From: Fervidobacterium_A thailandense
GTDB taxonomy: Bacteria > Thermotogota > Thermotogae > Thermotogales > Fervidobacteriaceae
Assembly (NCBI RefSeq): GCF_041505935.1
Contig: NZ_CP140110.1
Direction: 5' to 3' (one strand)
DNA: 64,000 bases
The position numbers and the translations under genes are program-made. How positions within the stretch are numbered: position 1 is the first letter of the stretch; every line of letters begins with the position of its first letter. Shown here in pieces: positions 53,295 to 62,575 of this stretch. The notes under the pieces are model-generated. The model ran no database searches. It saw only the letters and a list, made by a program, of their open reading frames with translations, and was not told the origin of the DNA.

Positions 53295-53924
53295 TTATAT
53301 TTCCTTGTCACCTTTGTAAATCCAAACCTTTACACCGATCGTTCCGTATTTCGTTTCCGCGCGTGCCTGAGCGTAATCGATAACGGATCTTAACGTCTGG
53401 AGCGGAAGCCTACCTTTCAAGTACCATTCAGTCCTCGCGATTTCTGCTCCAGCCAACCTTCCCGAGACCATTACCTTTATACCCTTCGCGCCTCTTCTCA
53501 ATGCCGCCGCAATAGCTCTTTTCATGACGATCTTGTAGGATGCACGTTTTTCAATCTTTTGCGCAATGGATTCGGCCACAAGAACTGCCTCAGTCTCGGG
53601 CGTTTTCACTTCTACTATGTCAATTCCGAATTTTCTGTTGAATTTTGATTCGAGTGCCTGTCTCAATTCCGTAATTCCAGCACCTTTCTTTCCGATTAAC
53701 ACACCAGGTCTTGCCGCGTAAATCGTGAGAAGTGCCCTTTCAGCATCAGGACGCTGGATGAATATCCTCGCAATACCTGCCTGGTTGTAATTCTTCTTAA
53801 TGAAGTCCCTGATCGCCAAATCCTCGAGCAGGTACTCGCTGTACTTCTTCTCGTTGAACCATTGAGCGTCCCATTCTGCCGTTAATCCAAGCCTGAACCC
53901 CTTTGGATGCACTTTTTGACCCAC
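53295..53924 (-). CDS. rpsC: 30S ribosomal protein S3
   Basis: The 209-residue protein has GQKVHPKGFRLGLTAEWDAQ, the KH domain with RPGVLIGKKGAGITELRQAL, and the C-terminal EWYLKGRLPLQTLRSVIDY. I chose GTG 53924, 8 bp after GAGG, matching the usual MGQKVHP start. Confidence 0.95.
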   Translation of the reverse strand: MGQKVHPKGFRLGLTAEWDAQWFNEKKYSEYLLEDLAIRDFIKKNYNQAGIARIFIQRPDAERALLTIYAARPGVLIGKKGAGITELRQALESKFNRKFGIDIVEVKTPETEAVLVAESIAQKIEKRASYKIVMKRAIAAALRRGAKGIKVMVSGRLAGAEIARTEWYLKGRLPLQTLRSVIDYAQARAETKYGTIGVKVWIYKGDKEI

Positions 53925-53941
53925 CAGTATCACCTCACGTG

Positions 53942-54415
53942 TTATTTATTTTCTTCAGATTTTCCATCGGATTTTTCCGCCTTCAAGCTGTTTTCCTTTT
54001 CCCTATCGCGAACGATAATCGTGATGTGGGACATCCTCTTCTGGATGATGTCCGCCCTTCCACGCCCCCTGGGCCAAACCCTTTTCATTCTTGGACCGTC
54101 GTTCACCCAGCACGCGGCCACGTAGAGGTTCTCTTCGGACAAGCCGTGATTGTTCACCGCATTCGCTACAGCAGATTTTAACACATTCAGGACAATTTTT
54201 GCAGCCTTCTTTGGCGAAAATTCAAGAAGATTAAACGCCTCTGAAACATTCTTTCCCCTGATGGAGTTGATAACGCATCTGGCCTTCCTCGGGGATATCC
54301 TCACAAATCTGGCAACGGCCCTTGCTTCGATCCTCGGAAGCGTGCTCAAAAGTTCTTTCCTCTTGGCGTGGAACTTGGACCTCTTAAGTCCCTCTCTTTT
54401 GATGACAGTTTGCAT
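53942..54415 (-). CDS. rplV: 50S ribosomal protein L22
   Basis: The 157-residue protein has RIEARAVARFVRISPRKARC, AVANAVNNHGLSEENLYVAA and RGRADIIQKRMSHITIIV. The N-terminus is about 30 residues longer than in E. coli, and a charged C-terminal tail is added. It lines the exit tunnel. Confidence 0.95.
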   Translation of the reverse strand: MQTVIKREGLKRSKFHAKRKELLSTLPRIEARAVARFVRISPRKARCVINSIRGKNVSEAFNLLEFSPKKAAKIVLNVLKSAVANAVNNHGLSEENLYVAACWVNDGPRMKRVWPRGRGRADIIQKRMSHITIIVRDREKENSLKAEKSDGKSEENK

Positions 54416-54429
54416 TGTACTGTCCCTCC

Positions 54430-54717
54430 TTATTTCTTGACCTCACCTTTTTTAGCGGATTTATTCGTGTGTCCACCGAAGCGTCTGGTGAAGGAAAATT
54501 CTCCGAGTTTGTGCCCAACCATGTTCTCGGTGATGTAAACAGGTATGTGTTTCATACCATTGTAAACTGCGATTGTATGTCCAACCATCTCAGGGACGAT
54601 GGTACTTGCCCTGCTCCAAGTCTTGATTATCTTCTTTTCACCGGTTTCGTTGAGCATCCTTATTTTCTTCAACAATTTAGGATCCACGTAGGGCCCTTTT
54701 TTACTCGATCTGCTCAT
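54430..54717 (-). CDS. rpsS: 30S ribosomal protein S19
   Basis: The 95-residue protein has MSRSSKKGPYVDPKLLKKI, SRASTIVPEMVGHTIAVYNG and HKLGEFSFTRRFGGHT. Gene order L2-S19-L22 is standard. Confidence 0.97.
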   Translation of the reverse strand: MSRSSKKGPYVDPKLLKKIRMLNETGEKKIIKTWSRASTIVPEMVGHTIAVYNGMKHIPVYITENMVGHKLGEFSFTRRFGGHTNKSAKKGEVKK

Positions 54718-54733
54718 ACATTACACCTCCAGA

Positions 54734-55561
54734 TTACGCATTTCTTCTCCTCACAATGAACTTATCACTTGGTCTCTTACCTCTTCTGGTCTTGTAACCT
54801 TTAGCAGGTACACCCCACGGGCTCTGTGGATGGTGACCCTTACCCCTACCTTCTCCACCACCGTGCGGGTGATCAACTGGGTTCATTGCAACACCCCTGA
54901 CGTGTGGCCTTCTACCTTTCCACCTTTCCCTACCGGCCTTACCGGATACCTCGTTCTTGTGATCCTCGTTTCCAACCGTTCCAACCGTTGCGTAACATTT
55001 TACGTGAACTTTTCTAAGCTCTCCGGAAGGCATTCTCAAAAGTGCGTAGTTACCTTCCTTTGCCATCAACTGGCAGGAGACTCCCGCACTCCTGGCGATT
55101 TTCGCACCACCGCGTGGTCTGAATTCGACGTTGTGCACGATGGTACCAACTGGAATGTTTTCCAGTGGGAGTGCGTTTCCAGGTTTGATTTCAGCATTTG
55201 GACCGCTCATCACCGTGTCGCCAACCTTCAAACCATCCGGTGCGATGATGTATCTCTTTTCACCATCCGCGTAAACAAGAAGTGCGATCCTTGCCGTTCT
55301 GTTCGGATCGTACTCGATAGCGACAACTTTAGCGGGGATGTTTTCCTTTTCCCATCTTCTGAAATCGACAATCCTGTAGAGCCTCTTGTGACCGCCACCC
55401 CTGAACCTGACGGTAATTCTACCGTGGTGGTTCCTACCGCCAGTGCTCTTAAGAGGTTCGACCAATGACTTTTCGGGCTCAGTCTTCGTAATCTCCGAAA
55501 AGTCGGGAATAACCATGAACCTTCTACCTGGCGTGACTGGTTTAAATCTCTTAAGACCCAT
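54734..55561 (-). CDS. rplB: 50S ribosomal protein L2
   Basis: The 275-residue protein has MGLKRFKPVTPGRRFMVIPD, RNHHGRITVRFRGGGHKRLY and the peptidyl-transferase-proximal MNPVDHPHGGGEGRGKGHHP motif. Confidence 0.97.
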   Translation of the reverse strand: MGLKRFKPVTPGRRFMVIPDFSEITKTEPEKSLVEPLKSTGGRNHHGRITVRFRGGGHKRLYRIVDFRRWEKENIPAKVVAIEYDPNRTARIALLVYADGEKRYIIAPDGLKVGDTVMSGPNAEIKPGNALPLENIPVGTIVHNVEFRPRGGAKIARSAGVSCQLMAKEGNYALLRMPSGELRKVHVKCYATVGTVGNEDHKNEVSGKAGRERWKGRRPHVRGVAMNPVDHPHGGGEGRGKGHHPQSPWGVPAKGYKTRRGKRPSDKFIVRRRNA

Positions 55562-55574
55562 TGTCGTTCACCCC

Positions 55575-55877
55575 TTACGCTTGTAGTTCTTTAATTACGT
55601 AACCTTCTGCTAGCTTAACGATAGCCTTTTTCCATTCCTTGGTGTAACCTTCCCTTGCAGAATAGCCCCTTCTCAAGTCTCTCTTTGGCTTTGGCTTCAC
55701 GATTACGGTGTTTACCCTTTCAACCTTGACGTTGAAAAGTTTTTCAACGGCTTCCTTTATCTGGGTCTTGTTGGCGTTCTTGTCGACCTCGAAAACGTAC
55801 TCCCTGTTGGCTCTTAAGTTCATCGCTTTTTCACTGATTATGGGCCTGATGATTATATCCGCGTATTCTTTCCTCAT
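55575..55877 (-). CDS. rplW: 50S ribosomal protein L23
   Basis: The 100-residue protein has DIIIRPIISEKAMNLRANRE and FEVDKNANKTQIKEAVEKLF. It sits at the tunnel exit, where trigger factor docks. It overlaps rplD by 4 bp. Confidence 0.97.
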   Translation of the reverse strand: MRKEYADIIIRPIISEKAMNLRANREYVFEVDKNANKTQIKEAVEKLFNVKVERVNTVIVKPKPKRDLRRGYSAREGYTKEWKKAIVKLAEGYVIKELQA

Positions 55878-56545
55878 TTTCCGAGCACCTCCTCGATTTT
55901 GCGAACGGTGCCCTCGGTAAGGACAACCTTCGTAGCGTTGATGATATCGTAGACGTTCAATCCATCAACGTTCAATGGATTCCCGTTGTTCGGATTATCC
56001 GCTATGATTACCTTTACACCTGGAATGTTTCTACCCGACAGTTTGACGTTCTCGTAAACGGGTTCCTTCTTTGGCAATACGAAAAGAACTTTCTCGTCAG
56101 CGATTCCAAGGTTTTTCAGAACGTTCTTCAGCTGTTTTGTTTGAGGCTTATCGAATCGGATGTCGCTAAGAACGATGAGGTTACCCTCTCTGAATCTTAC
56201 AGAGAGCGCCGATCTGAGTGCAAGTCTCTTCATTTTTTTGTTAAGTCTCTTGAGGTAATTCTTCGGTTTTGGACCGTGCGCAACACCACCGTGTCTCCAG
56301 TGAATAGCCCTGATCGAGCCTTGCCTTGCCCTACCGGTGTGTTTCTGTGGCCACGGTTTTCTTCCACCACCGGAAACCTCGCCTCTGGTCTTGGTTGACG
56401 CCGTTCCTGCTCTTGCATTTGTAAGCTGCATGTCGATGTAACGCCACATCACGTCGTAGTTCGGCTCGATGTTGAAAACTTCATCGCTTATCTCGATCGT
56501 GCCTATCTTTTCTCCAACAATGTTGTAGAGTGCTACTTGTGCCAT
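55874..56545 (-). CDS. rplD: 50S ribosomal protein L4
   Basis: The 223-residue protein has STKTRGEVSGGGRKPWPQKH, TGRARQGSIRAIHWRHGGVA and KMKRLALRSALSVRF. L4 lines the exit tunnel and in some bacteria represses the S10 operon. Confidence 0.97.
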   Translation of the reverse strand: MAQVALYNIVGEKIGTIEISDEVFNIEPNYDVMWRYIDMQLTNARAGTASTKTRGEVSGGGRKPWPQKHTGRARQGSIRAIHWRHGGVAHGPKPKNYLKRLNKKMKRLALRSALSVRFREGNLIVLSDIRFDKPQTKQLKNVLKNLGIADEKVLFVLPKKEPVYENVKLSGRNIPGVKVIIADNPNNGNPLNVDGLNVYDIINATKVVLTEGTVRKIEEVLGK

Positions 56546-56590
56546 ACCTTTTCCTCCCTTACATCATTTTCGGAGCACGTCCTTGTTCCG

Positions 56591-57220
56591 TTATTTCTTC
56601 GGCTTCACCGCACTCCTTATCAGAACAAGGCTGCCCCTCGCTCCTGGCACTCCACCTTTGACCGCTAAAAGATGATTTTCGACATCTATTTTGACGACTT
56701 CGGAATTGAGAATGGTAACCCTTTCATTTCCGTACCTTCCAGGCATCTTCTTACCCTTGAATATCCTTGCCGGTTCGGTGTGCTGACCAACGGAACCAAG
56801 CTCTCTGTGGAACTTCGCACCGTGTGACCTGGGACCACCTTGGAAGTTCCATCTCTTCATTGCACCGGCGAAACCTCTACCTTTTGACCAACCCGTAATG
56901 TCTATTTTATCGCCTTCTTCGAAAATTGCAACGGTGATTTCCTGACCAACGGTGTACTTGTCGACATCGTCAACTCTGAATTCCTTGAGTACCCTCATTG
57001 GCTTGAGGTTGGCTTTCTTGAATACTCCAAGCATCGGTTTGGTGACCTTTTTTTCGCTTACTTCTTCAAAACCGAGCTGGATGGCGTTGTAACCGTCCTT
57101 CTCAACTGTCTTCTTCTGAACAACGTAACACGGACCGGCTTTCAACACGGTCACAGGAATAACTTTATCATCTTTCCACAATCTCGTCATTCCTATCTTT
57201 CGGGCGATTATAAATTTCAT
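56591..57220 (-). CDS. rplC: 50S ribosomal protein L3
   Basis: The 209-residue protein has MKFIIARKIGMTRLWKDDKV and the GWSKGRGFAGAMKRWNFQGG and KKMPGRYGNERVTILN motifs. ATG 57220 lies 9 bp after GGAGG; a frame continuing 8 codons upstream overlaps rpsJ and is not needed. Confidence 0.96.
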   Translation of the reverse strand: MKFIIARKIGMTRLWKDDKVIPVTVLKAGPCYVVQKKTVEKDGYNAIQLGFEEVSEKKVTKPMLGVFKKANLKPMRVLKEFRVDDVDKYTVGQEITVAIFEEGDKIDITGWSKGRGFAGAMKRWNFQGGPRSHGAKFHRELGSVGQHTEPARIFKGKKMPGRYGNERVTILNSEVVKIDVENHLLAVKGGVPGARGSLVLIRSAVKPKK

Positions 57221-57240
57221 CTCAAAACACCTCCAAGGTC

Positions 57241-57549
57241 TCACAAGTTGATTTCAACATCTACACCGGCTGGAAGGTTTATCTTCATGAGTGCGTCGAT
57301 CGTTTTCGGGTTCGGATCGATGATATCGATTAACCTTTTGTGAACCTTCTTTTCGAATTGTTCTCGCGAATCCTTGTGTTTTAACGGTGATCTCAAAACA
57401 ACGTACAAAGTCCTCTCCGTGGGGAGTGGAATGGGACCTGACACCTTTGCGTTTGTTTGCTTTGCAACTTCGACAATTTTCTTTGCAGACTCATCAAGCA
57501 ACCTGTGGTCGTAAGCTTTCAACCTTATTCTTATTTTCTGACCAGGCAT
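57241..57549 (-). CDS. rpsJ: 30S ribosomal protein S10
   Basis: The 102-residue protein has IRIRLKAYDHRLLDESAKKI and GPIPLPTERTLYVVLRSPLK. It heads the S10 operon, just after a terminator-like hairpin downstream of tuf. S10 is also part of antitermination complexes. Confidence 0.97.
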   Translation of the reverse strand: MPGQKIRIRLKAYDHRLLDESAKKIVEVAKQTNAKVSGPIPLPTERTLYVVLRSPLKHKDSREQFEKKVHKRLIDIIDPNPKTIDALMKINLPAGVDVEINL

Positions 57550-57569
57550 GCCTTACCCTCCTTCGCTTG

Positions 57570-57590
57570 AAAAAGGGGGGAAGCCCCCCC
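57570..57590 (-). terminator. Terminator or attenuator between tuf and rpsJ
   Basis: On the minus strand a GC stem (GGGGGG / CCCCCC with a short CTT loop) is followed by five T residues. It starts 43 bp after the tuf stop and ends 21 bp before the rpsJ start. There is no room for a separate promoter between hairpin and rpsJ, so readthrough or an upstream promoter must feed the S10 operon. Confidence 0.75.
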
Positions 57591-57633
57591 TGCTTTTACC
57601 AAGGCTTTTCCGATTCGGTTTTAGCTCAAGCTA

Positions 57634-58836
57634 TTACTCGATTATTTCCGTAACAACACCTGCACCAACGGTCTTTCCACCTTCGCGGACCGCAAACCTC
57701 ATACCTTTTTCGATAGCGACCGGGTAGATGAGTTCGATCGTCATTTCGAGGTTGTCACCAGGCATGACCATTTCAACACCAGCTGGGAGGTCGACGATTT
57801 CACCGGTGACGTCAGCAGTTCTGATGTAGAATTGTGGTTTGTAACCCTTTGTGAACGGAGTGTGCCTACCGCCCTCTTCTTTCTTGAGGACGTAGATGTT
57901 TGCTTTGAACTTCTTGTGTGGTGTGATGGAACCGGGTTTTGCAAGAACTTGTCCTCTTTCAACTTCATCCTTGTCAATACCCCTGAGGAGACAACCAACG
58001 TTGTCACCAGCGATTGCTTCATCGAGTTCTTTCCTGAACATTTCAACACTTGTAATAACTGTCTTCTTGATCTCGTAGCTCAAACCGATAATTTCGGCTT
58101 CAACACCCGGTTTGATGACGCCACGTTCGATCCTTCCTGTAACAACCGTACCCCTACCGGTGATCGAGAAGACGTCTTCAATTGGCATAAGGAATGGTTT
58201 GTCGATTTCACGAACTGGTTCTGGTATGTAGTTGTCCATGGCGTCGAGGAGTTCCTTTATCGGTTTGTAAGCGGGATCGTTTGGATCGTTACCAGCTTCG
58301 ATTGCTTTGAGAGCGGAACCCCTGATAACGGGGAGTTCATCGCCGGGGAATTCGTACTTGTTGAGCAGGTCCCTAACTTCCATTTCAACAAGGTCGACAA
58401 GCTCGGGATCGTCAACCATGTCAACCTTGTTGATAAAAACGATTATGTAAGGAACGTTAACCTGCCTTGCAAGAAGCACGTGTTCCCTTGTCTGTGGCAT
58501 TGGACCGTCCGTTGCTGCGACAACGAGGATTGCACCGTCCATCTGTGCAGCACCGGTGATCATGTTCTTGATGTAGTCAGCGTGACCAGGGCAGTCAATG
58601 TGTGCATAGTGTCTCTTTTCAGTCTGGTACTCAACGTGGGTGATGTTGATGGTAATACCTCTTGCCCTTTCTTCTGGAGCCTTGTCAATCATTTCGTAGG
58701 GTGTGTAGTCTGCAAGTCCGAGGAGCGAGCAGTACTTTGTGATAGCTGCTGTGAGTGTTGTCTTACCGTGGTCGATGTGTCCGATCGTTCCAACGTTCAC
58801 GTGTGGCTTGGTCCTTACAAATTTTTCCTTTGCCAT
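57634..58836 (-). CDS. tuf: Elongation factor Tu
   Basis: The 400-residue GTPase delivers aminoacyl-tRNA to the ribosome. It has the P-loop GHIDHGKTTL, DCPGHADYIKNM, VFINKVDMVD and the C-terminal domains ending GAGVVTEIIE. It lies 42 bp after fusA in the str operon. Confidence 0.98.
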   Translation of the reverse strand: MAKEKFVRTKPHVNVGTIGHIDHGKTTLTAAITKYCSLLGLADYTPYEMIDKAPEERARGITINITHVEYQTEKRHYAHIDCPGHADYIKNMITGAAQMDGAILVVAATDGPMPQTREHVLLARQVNVPYIIVFINKVDMVDDPELVDLVEMEVRDLLNKYEFPGDELPVIRGSALKAIEAGNDPNDPAYKPIKELLDAMDNYIPEPVREIDKPFLMPIEDVFSITGRGTVVTGRIERGVIKPGVEAEIIGLSYEIKKTVITSVEMFRKELDEAIAGDNVGCLLRGIDKDEVERGQVLAKPGSITPHKKFKANIYVLKKEEGGRHTPFTKGYKPQFYIRTADVTGEIVDLPAGVEMVMPGDNLEMTIELIYPVAIEKGMRFAVREGGKTVGAGVVTEIIE

Positions 58837-58878
58837 ACCTCTGTGCCCTCCTTCTTCCCATGGTGGATTGGGAATTTA

Positions 58879-60957
58879 TTACTCTTTCTTGAGAATCTTT
58901 TCAGCAACTTTGTCTGGAACCCTTTCGTAATGTGATAGTGTCATCACGTAATTAGCTCTACCTTGTGACAATGATCTCAACGTGGTCGCGTAACCAAACA
59001 TCTCACTCAATGGAACAAGTGCTTTTACAACCCTCAAATGGCCCCTTGTTTCGAGTGCGTCGATGTGTGCACGTCTGGAGTTCAAGTCCGCTATTATGTT
59101 ACCCATGTACTCTTCCGGTGTGGTTACCTCAACACGCATGATGGGTTCAAGCAAAGCCGGACTACCCTTTTGCATTGCCTCTTTGAATGCCATGCTCGCG
59201 GCAATCTTAAACGCCATTTCGGAGGAGTCAACCTCGTGGTACGAACCATCCACGAGCGTGGCTTTAATTCCAACCACCGGGTAACCGGCCAGTTCTCCAA
59301 CTTGCATCGCTTCCCTGATACCTTCTTCAATTGCCGGAATGTACTGCTTCGGTATAACTCCGCCAACTGTTTTGTCAACAAATTCAAACGTTTTGTCCAA
59401 CGGTAGTGGCTCGAATTCAATGATAACGTGTCCGTACTGACCTCTACCACCACTCTGCCTGATGTACTTACCTTCAGTCTTGACTGGCTTGGTGATGGTT
59501 TCCCTGTATGCAACCTGAGGCTTACCTACACGAACGTTAACACCGAATTCTCTCTTAAGTCTGTCCACGATGATTTCAAGGTGCAGCTCTCCCATTCCAG
59601 CGAGGATCGTTTCTCCAGTTTCCTGATCCACGTAAGCTCTCAGAGATGGATCTTCCTCGAGCAACGCTTGTAACGCTTTGGATAACTTCGTCTCATCGTC
59701 CTTGGTCACCGGTTCGATTGCAATGGAAATAACCGGTTCCGGGAATTCCATCTTTTCAAGAACAACAAACGTCTTTTCGTCACAAATTGTGTCGCCCGTA
59801 ATGGTGCTCTTCATTCCAATGACTCCAACAATATCACCTGCTCGGATGTAATCCACGTCTTCTCGCTTGTCCGCATGGAGGAATATCAAGCGCGAGACAC
59901 GCTCTTTAACGTTTTTCGTGGTGTTGATGACGTAATTACCTTTTTCTAAGCGCCCGCTGTAAACTCTCAAGAATGTTAATTTTCCAACGTACGGGTCGGC
60001 CTGAATCTTGAAAGCGTATGCCACAAATGGACCATCTTCTTTTGGGTAAACGAAAACTTCATTTCCGTCCTTGTCAAATCCCCTCACCGGCGGAAGATCG
60101 AGCGGCGAAGGGAGGTACCTGACAACACCATCGAGCAACGGTTGAATTCCCATGTTCATCTTTGCTGAACCACAAAAAACTGGTGTTCCGAGCCCTGCTA
60201 TCGTTAATCTCCTGAGGGCCGCATGAATTTGCTCAGCTGTCGGTTCTTCACCTTCAAGATACAGCTCCATGATCTCGTCGTCGACTTCAGCTATCTTCTC
60301 GATCATGTCCTCACGAGCTTCCTCAGCTTTATCTAAATACTCGGCCGGAATGTCCTCATAAACCATCTCCGTACCCTCAGGATTAAGCCAACGAATCGCC
60401 TTCATCTCTATAAGGTCGATGACACCTTTAAAATCACTCTCGGCGCCCATTGGTATCTGAACTGGGATTGGGTGAGCACCGAGCCTTTCGACCATGGATT
60501 GAACCGCCATTTCAAAGTCGGCACCGGTCTTGTCCATCTTGTTCATAAAGGCAATTCTTGGAACTTTGTACTTATCAGCCTGGCGCCAAACGGTTTCCGA
60601 CTGAGGCTCGACTCCTGCCGTTGCATCGAATATAGCAATTGCGCCATCGAGGACTCTCAAAGAACGCTCAACCTCGATGGTGAAATCAACGTGACCAGGA
60701 GTGTCGATGATGTTTATTCTGTGACCTTTCCAGAAACACGTTGTTGCAGCCGATGTGATGGTGATACCACGTTCTTTTTCCTGAATCATCCAGTCCATTG
60801 TGGCCGTTCCATCATCGACACTACCTATCTGGTGCTTACGACCGGTAAAGAACAAGATACGCTCGGTAGTCGTAGTCTTACCGGCATCAATATGAGCCAT
60901 TATTCCTATGTTTCTAAGCTTATCCAGGTCAACATATAAGGCTTTGATCTCTTCCAT
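58879..60957 (-). CDS. fusA: Elongation factor G
   Basis: The 692-residue translocase GTPase has AHIDAGKTTTTERILFFTGR, the DTPGHVDFTIEVERSLRVLD segment, AFMNKMDKTGADF and the domain IV loop region SGGRGQYGHVIIEFEPL. It lies 81 bp after rpsG. Confidence 0.98.
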   Translation of the reverse strand: MEEIKALYVDLDKLRNIGIMAHIDAGKTTTTERILFFTGRKHQIGSVDDGTATMDWMIQEKERGITITSAATTCFWKGHRINIIDTPGHVDFTIEVERSLRVLDGAIAIFDATAGVEPQSETVWRQADKYKVPRIAFMNKMDKTGADFEMAVQSMVERLGAHPIPVQIPMGAESDFKGVIDLIEMKAIRWLNPEGTEMVYEDIPAEYLDKAEEAREDMIEKIAEVDDEIMELYLEGEEPTAEQIHAALRRLTIAGLGTPVFCGSAKMNMGIQPLLDGVVRYLPSPLDLPPVRGFDKDGNEVFVYPKEDGPFVAYAFKIQADPYVGKLTFLRVYSGRLEKGNYVINTTKNVKERVSRLIFLHADKREDVDYIRAGDIVGVIGMKSTITGDTICDEKTFVVLEKMEFPEPVISIAIEPVTKDDETKLSKALQALLEEDPSLRAYVDQETGETILAGMGELHLEIIVDRLKREFGVNVRVGKPQVAYRETITKPVKTEGKYIRQSGGRGQYGHVIIEFEPLPLDKTFEFVDKTVGGVIPKQYIPAIEEGIREAMQVGELAGYPVVGIKATLVDGSYHEVDSSEMAFKIAASMAFKEAMQKGSPALLEPIMRVEVTTPEEYMGNIIADLNSRRAHIDALETRGHLRVVKALVPLSEMFGYATTLRSLSQGRANYVMTLSHYERVPDKVAEKILKKE

Positions 60958-61038
60958 AGTTTCCTCCTCAAACCTGGCCGCGCCCGATTGTTCCGAACGC
61001 GAACCGATTTCCTTAGTTGTTGTTAAATCTATAAAGGA

Positions 61039-61506
61039 TTACCATCTGAAGTGCGCAAATGCCCTGTTCGCTTCCGCCATCTTGTGTACGTCGTCTCTCT
61101 TCTTGATGGCGGCACCGGTGTTATTGTAAGCGTTCAGCAATTCTTCGGCGAGTTTTTCCTTCATCGGTTTTCCTCTTCTGGACCTTGCGGCTTCAACTAT
61201 CCATCTGATCGCAAGGCTCGTTCTCCTCGGCTCCTGAACTTCGACTGGAACTTGGTACGTGGCACCGCCAACCCTTCTCGGTCTTACCTCAACAACCGGT
61301 TTTACGTTCTCAATGGCCTGTTTGAAAACCTCGATCCCTTTTTTACCGGTCTTCTGTTCGAGAATTTCTATCGCTCCGTAAACAATTTTTTGGGCTATGG
61401 ATTTCTTACCGTCCCACATGACCTTGTTTATCATCTTTGTCACAAGGACTTCTCCATATATCGGATCCGGTGGAACAACCCTGACCTCGGCTCGTCTTCG
61501 CCTCAT
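61039..61506 (-). CDS. rpsG: 30S ribosomal protein S7
   Basis: The 155-residue protein has MRRRRAEVRVVPPDPIYGEV, VRPRRVGGATYQVPVEVQEP and the C-terminal HKMAEANRAFAHFRW. S7 nucleates the head of the small subunit and often represses the str operon. Confidence 0.97.
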   Translation of the reverse strand: MRRRRAEVRVVPPDPIYGEVLVTKMINKVMWDGKKSIAQKIVYGAIEILEQKTGKKGIEVFKQAIENVKPVVEVRPRRVGGATYQVPVEVQEPRRTSLAIRWIVEAARSRRGKPMKEKLAEELLNAYNNTGAAIKKRDDVHKMAEANRAFAHFRW

Positions 61507-61534
61507 TCAAGTCCCTCCTCATTCGCTACCTGGA

Positions 61535-61939
61535 TTACTTCTTACCCTTAGCAGCTGCCGCCGCACCCGCTTTCGGCCTCTTAGCACCGTACTTACTTCT
61601 GCTCTGTCTCCTGTTTTCAACACCAGCAGCATCGAGAGCCCCACGGATGATCTTGTACCTGACACCCGGTAGGTCCTTGACCCTTCCACCCCTAACAAGA
61701 ACAATCGAGTGCTCTTGCAAGTTGTGACCAATACCCGGGATGTAGGCCGTAACCTCGATACCATTGCTCAACCTAACCTTTGCGATCTTTCGCAGAGCCG
61801 AGTTCGGCTTTTTCGGTGTCATCGTGGAAACCCTAACACAAACTCCGCGTTTCTGTGGGTGACCCTGAAGTGCTGGAGCCTTGGATTTGTACTTAACCTT
61901 TTCCCTTCCGTGCCTAACAAGCTGATTAATAGTTGGCAT
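61535..61939 (-). CDS. rpsL: 30S ribosomal protein S12
   Basis: The 134-residue protein has MPTINQLVRHGREKVKYKSK, TPKKPNSALRKIAKVRLSNG with the streptomycin-related lysine, and RGGRVKDLPGVRYKIIRGAL, ending in an Ala/Lys-rich tail. ATG 61939 follows GGAGGGAGGGTTAAG. It is the first gene of the cluster. Confidence 0.97.
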   Translation of the reverse strand: MPTINQLVRHGREKVKYKSKAPALQGHPQKRGVCVRVSTMTPKKPNSALRKIAKVRLSNGIEVTAYIPGIGHNLQEHSIVLVRGGRVKDLPGVRYKIIRGALDAAGVENRRQSRSKYGAKRPKAGAAAAAKGKK

Positions 61940-61973
61940 CTTAACCCTCCCTCCAGAAATCATATCGTGTGAT

Positions 61974-62002
61974 ATTATAACCACGCTTCTTCGAAAAAAC
62001 AA
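61974..62002 (-). promoter_or_regulatory. Promoter of the rpsL (str) operon
   Basis: On the minus strand TTGTTT (62002-61997) and a perfect TATAAT (61979-61974) are separated by 17 bp, about 35 bp upstream of the rpsL start. Confidence 0.85.
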
Positions 62003-62085
62003 TAAAGCCAGTGTGAATTTTTTGTTGCATACACCCAGTCGGGCGTTTGCAAACATCCAAAGAAGAAAACGAACAGGTTTACTAC

Positions 62086-62114
62086 CAAAAATAAGGGCGC
62101 TAAGGTTAGCGCCC
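62086..62114 (-). terminator. Terminator of the tRNA-Val/tRNA-Gln unit
   Basis: A 9-bp stem GGGCGCTAA / TTAGCGCCC is followed on the minus strand by TTATTTTT and on the plus strand by TTTTT, so it may work in both directions. It lies just downstream of tRNA-Gln. Confidence 0.9.
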
Positions 62115-62125
62115 TTTTTCGTTCG

Positions 62126-62200
62126 TGGCTGGGGCGGTAGGACTCGAACCTACACAACCGGAGCCAAAGTCCGGGGTCCTGCCAATTAGACGACGCCCCA
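62126..62200 (-). tRNA. tRNA-Gln (anticodon TTG)
   Basis: The acceptor TGGGGCG pairs with CGCCCCA, the anticodon stem CCGGA / TCCGG encloses loop CTTTGGC, and the T-arm has GTAGG TTCGAGT CCTAC. Anticodon TTG reads CAA. Starting with U is typical of tRNA-Gln. The CCA end is encoded. Confidence 0.96.
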
Positions 62201-62275
62201 GCGCTAAAAGCGCCGTATCGCCAACTTCCAGAATGGAAGTGTGCGCCTCCAGCCACGTTAACTCAAGAAAAAAGC

Positions 62276-62350
62276 TGGTGGGTGCGGCAGGGATTGAACC
62301 TACGACCTCTTCCGCGTCAAGGAAGCGCTCTCCCACTGAGCTACGCACCC
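62276..62350 (-). tRNA. tRNA-Val (anticodon GAC)
   Basis: The acceptor GGGTGCG pairs with CGCACCC, the anticodon stem CTTCC / GGAAG encloses loop TTGACGC, and the T-arm has GTAGG TTCAATC CCTGC. Anticodon GAC reads GTC and GTT. The ACCA end is encoded. It is cotranscribed with tRNA-Gln 75 bp downstream. Confidence 0.96.
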
Positions 62351-62369
62351 ACTCCAGCCAGCGTTACAC

Positions 62370-62398
62370 ATTTTACTATGAACCTTGAGTTCTGTCAA
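62370..62398 (-). promoter_or_regulatory. Promoter of the tRNA-Val/tRNA-Gln unit
   Basis: On the minus strand TTGACA (62398-62393) and TAAAAT (62375-62370) are separated by exactly 17 bp, about 20 bp upstream of the tRNA-Val 5' end. Confidence 0.88.
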
Positions 62399-62498
62399 GT
62401 ACCTCTTTTCTCTGACCCCATCGAAAAGCAAAGTTGCTACAAGTAGGTTGCATGCTAACACGAAACGTTTAAAAGGCTAAAGCCGAAATTTTCCCGAT

Positions 62499-62526
62499 TT
62501 AGTTTTCGTAGATCTCATGGTAAAAT
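62499..62526 (+). promoter_or_regulatory. Promoter of the exported-protein gene at 62576
   Basis: TTAGTT (62499-62504) and TAAAAT (62521-62526) are separated by 16 bp, with TGG before the -10 hexamer. It lies 50 bp upstream of the coding start. Confidence 0.55.
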
Positions 62527-62575
62527 ATCCGTAGCAGTTTTTTGGAAACATAAGTTAGAAACTGGGGGTTGAAGG

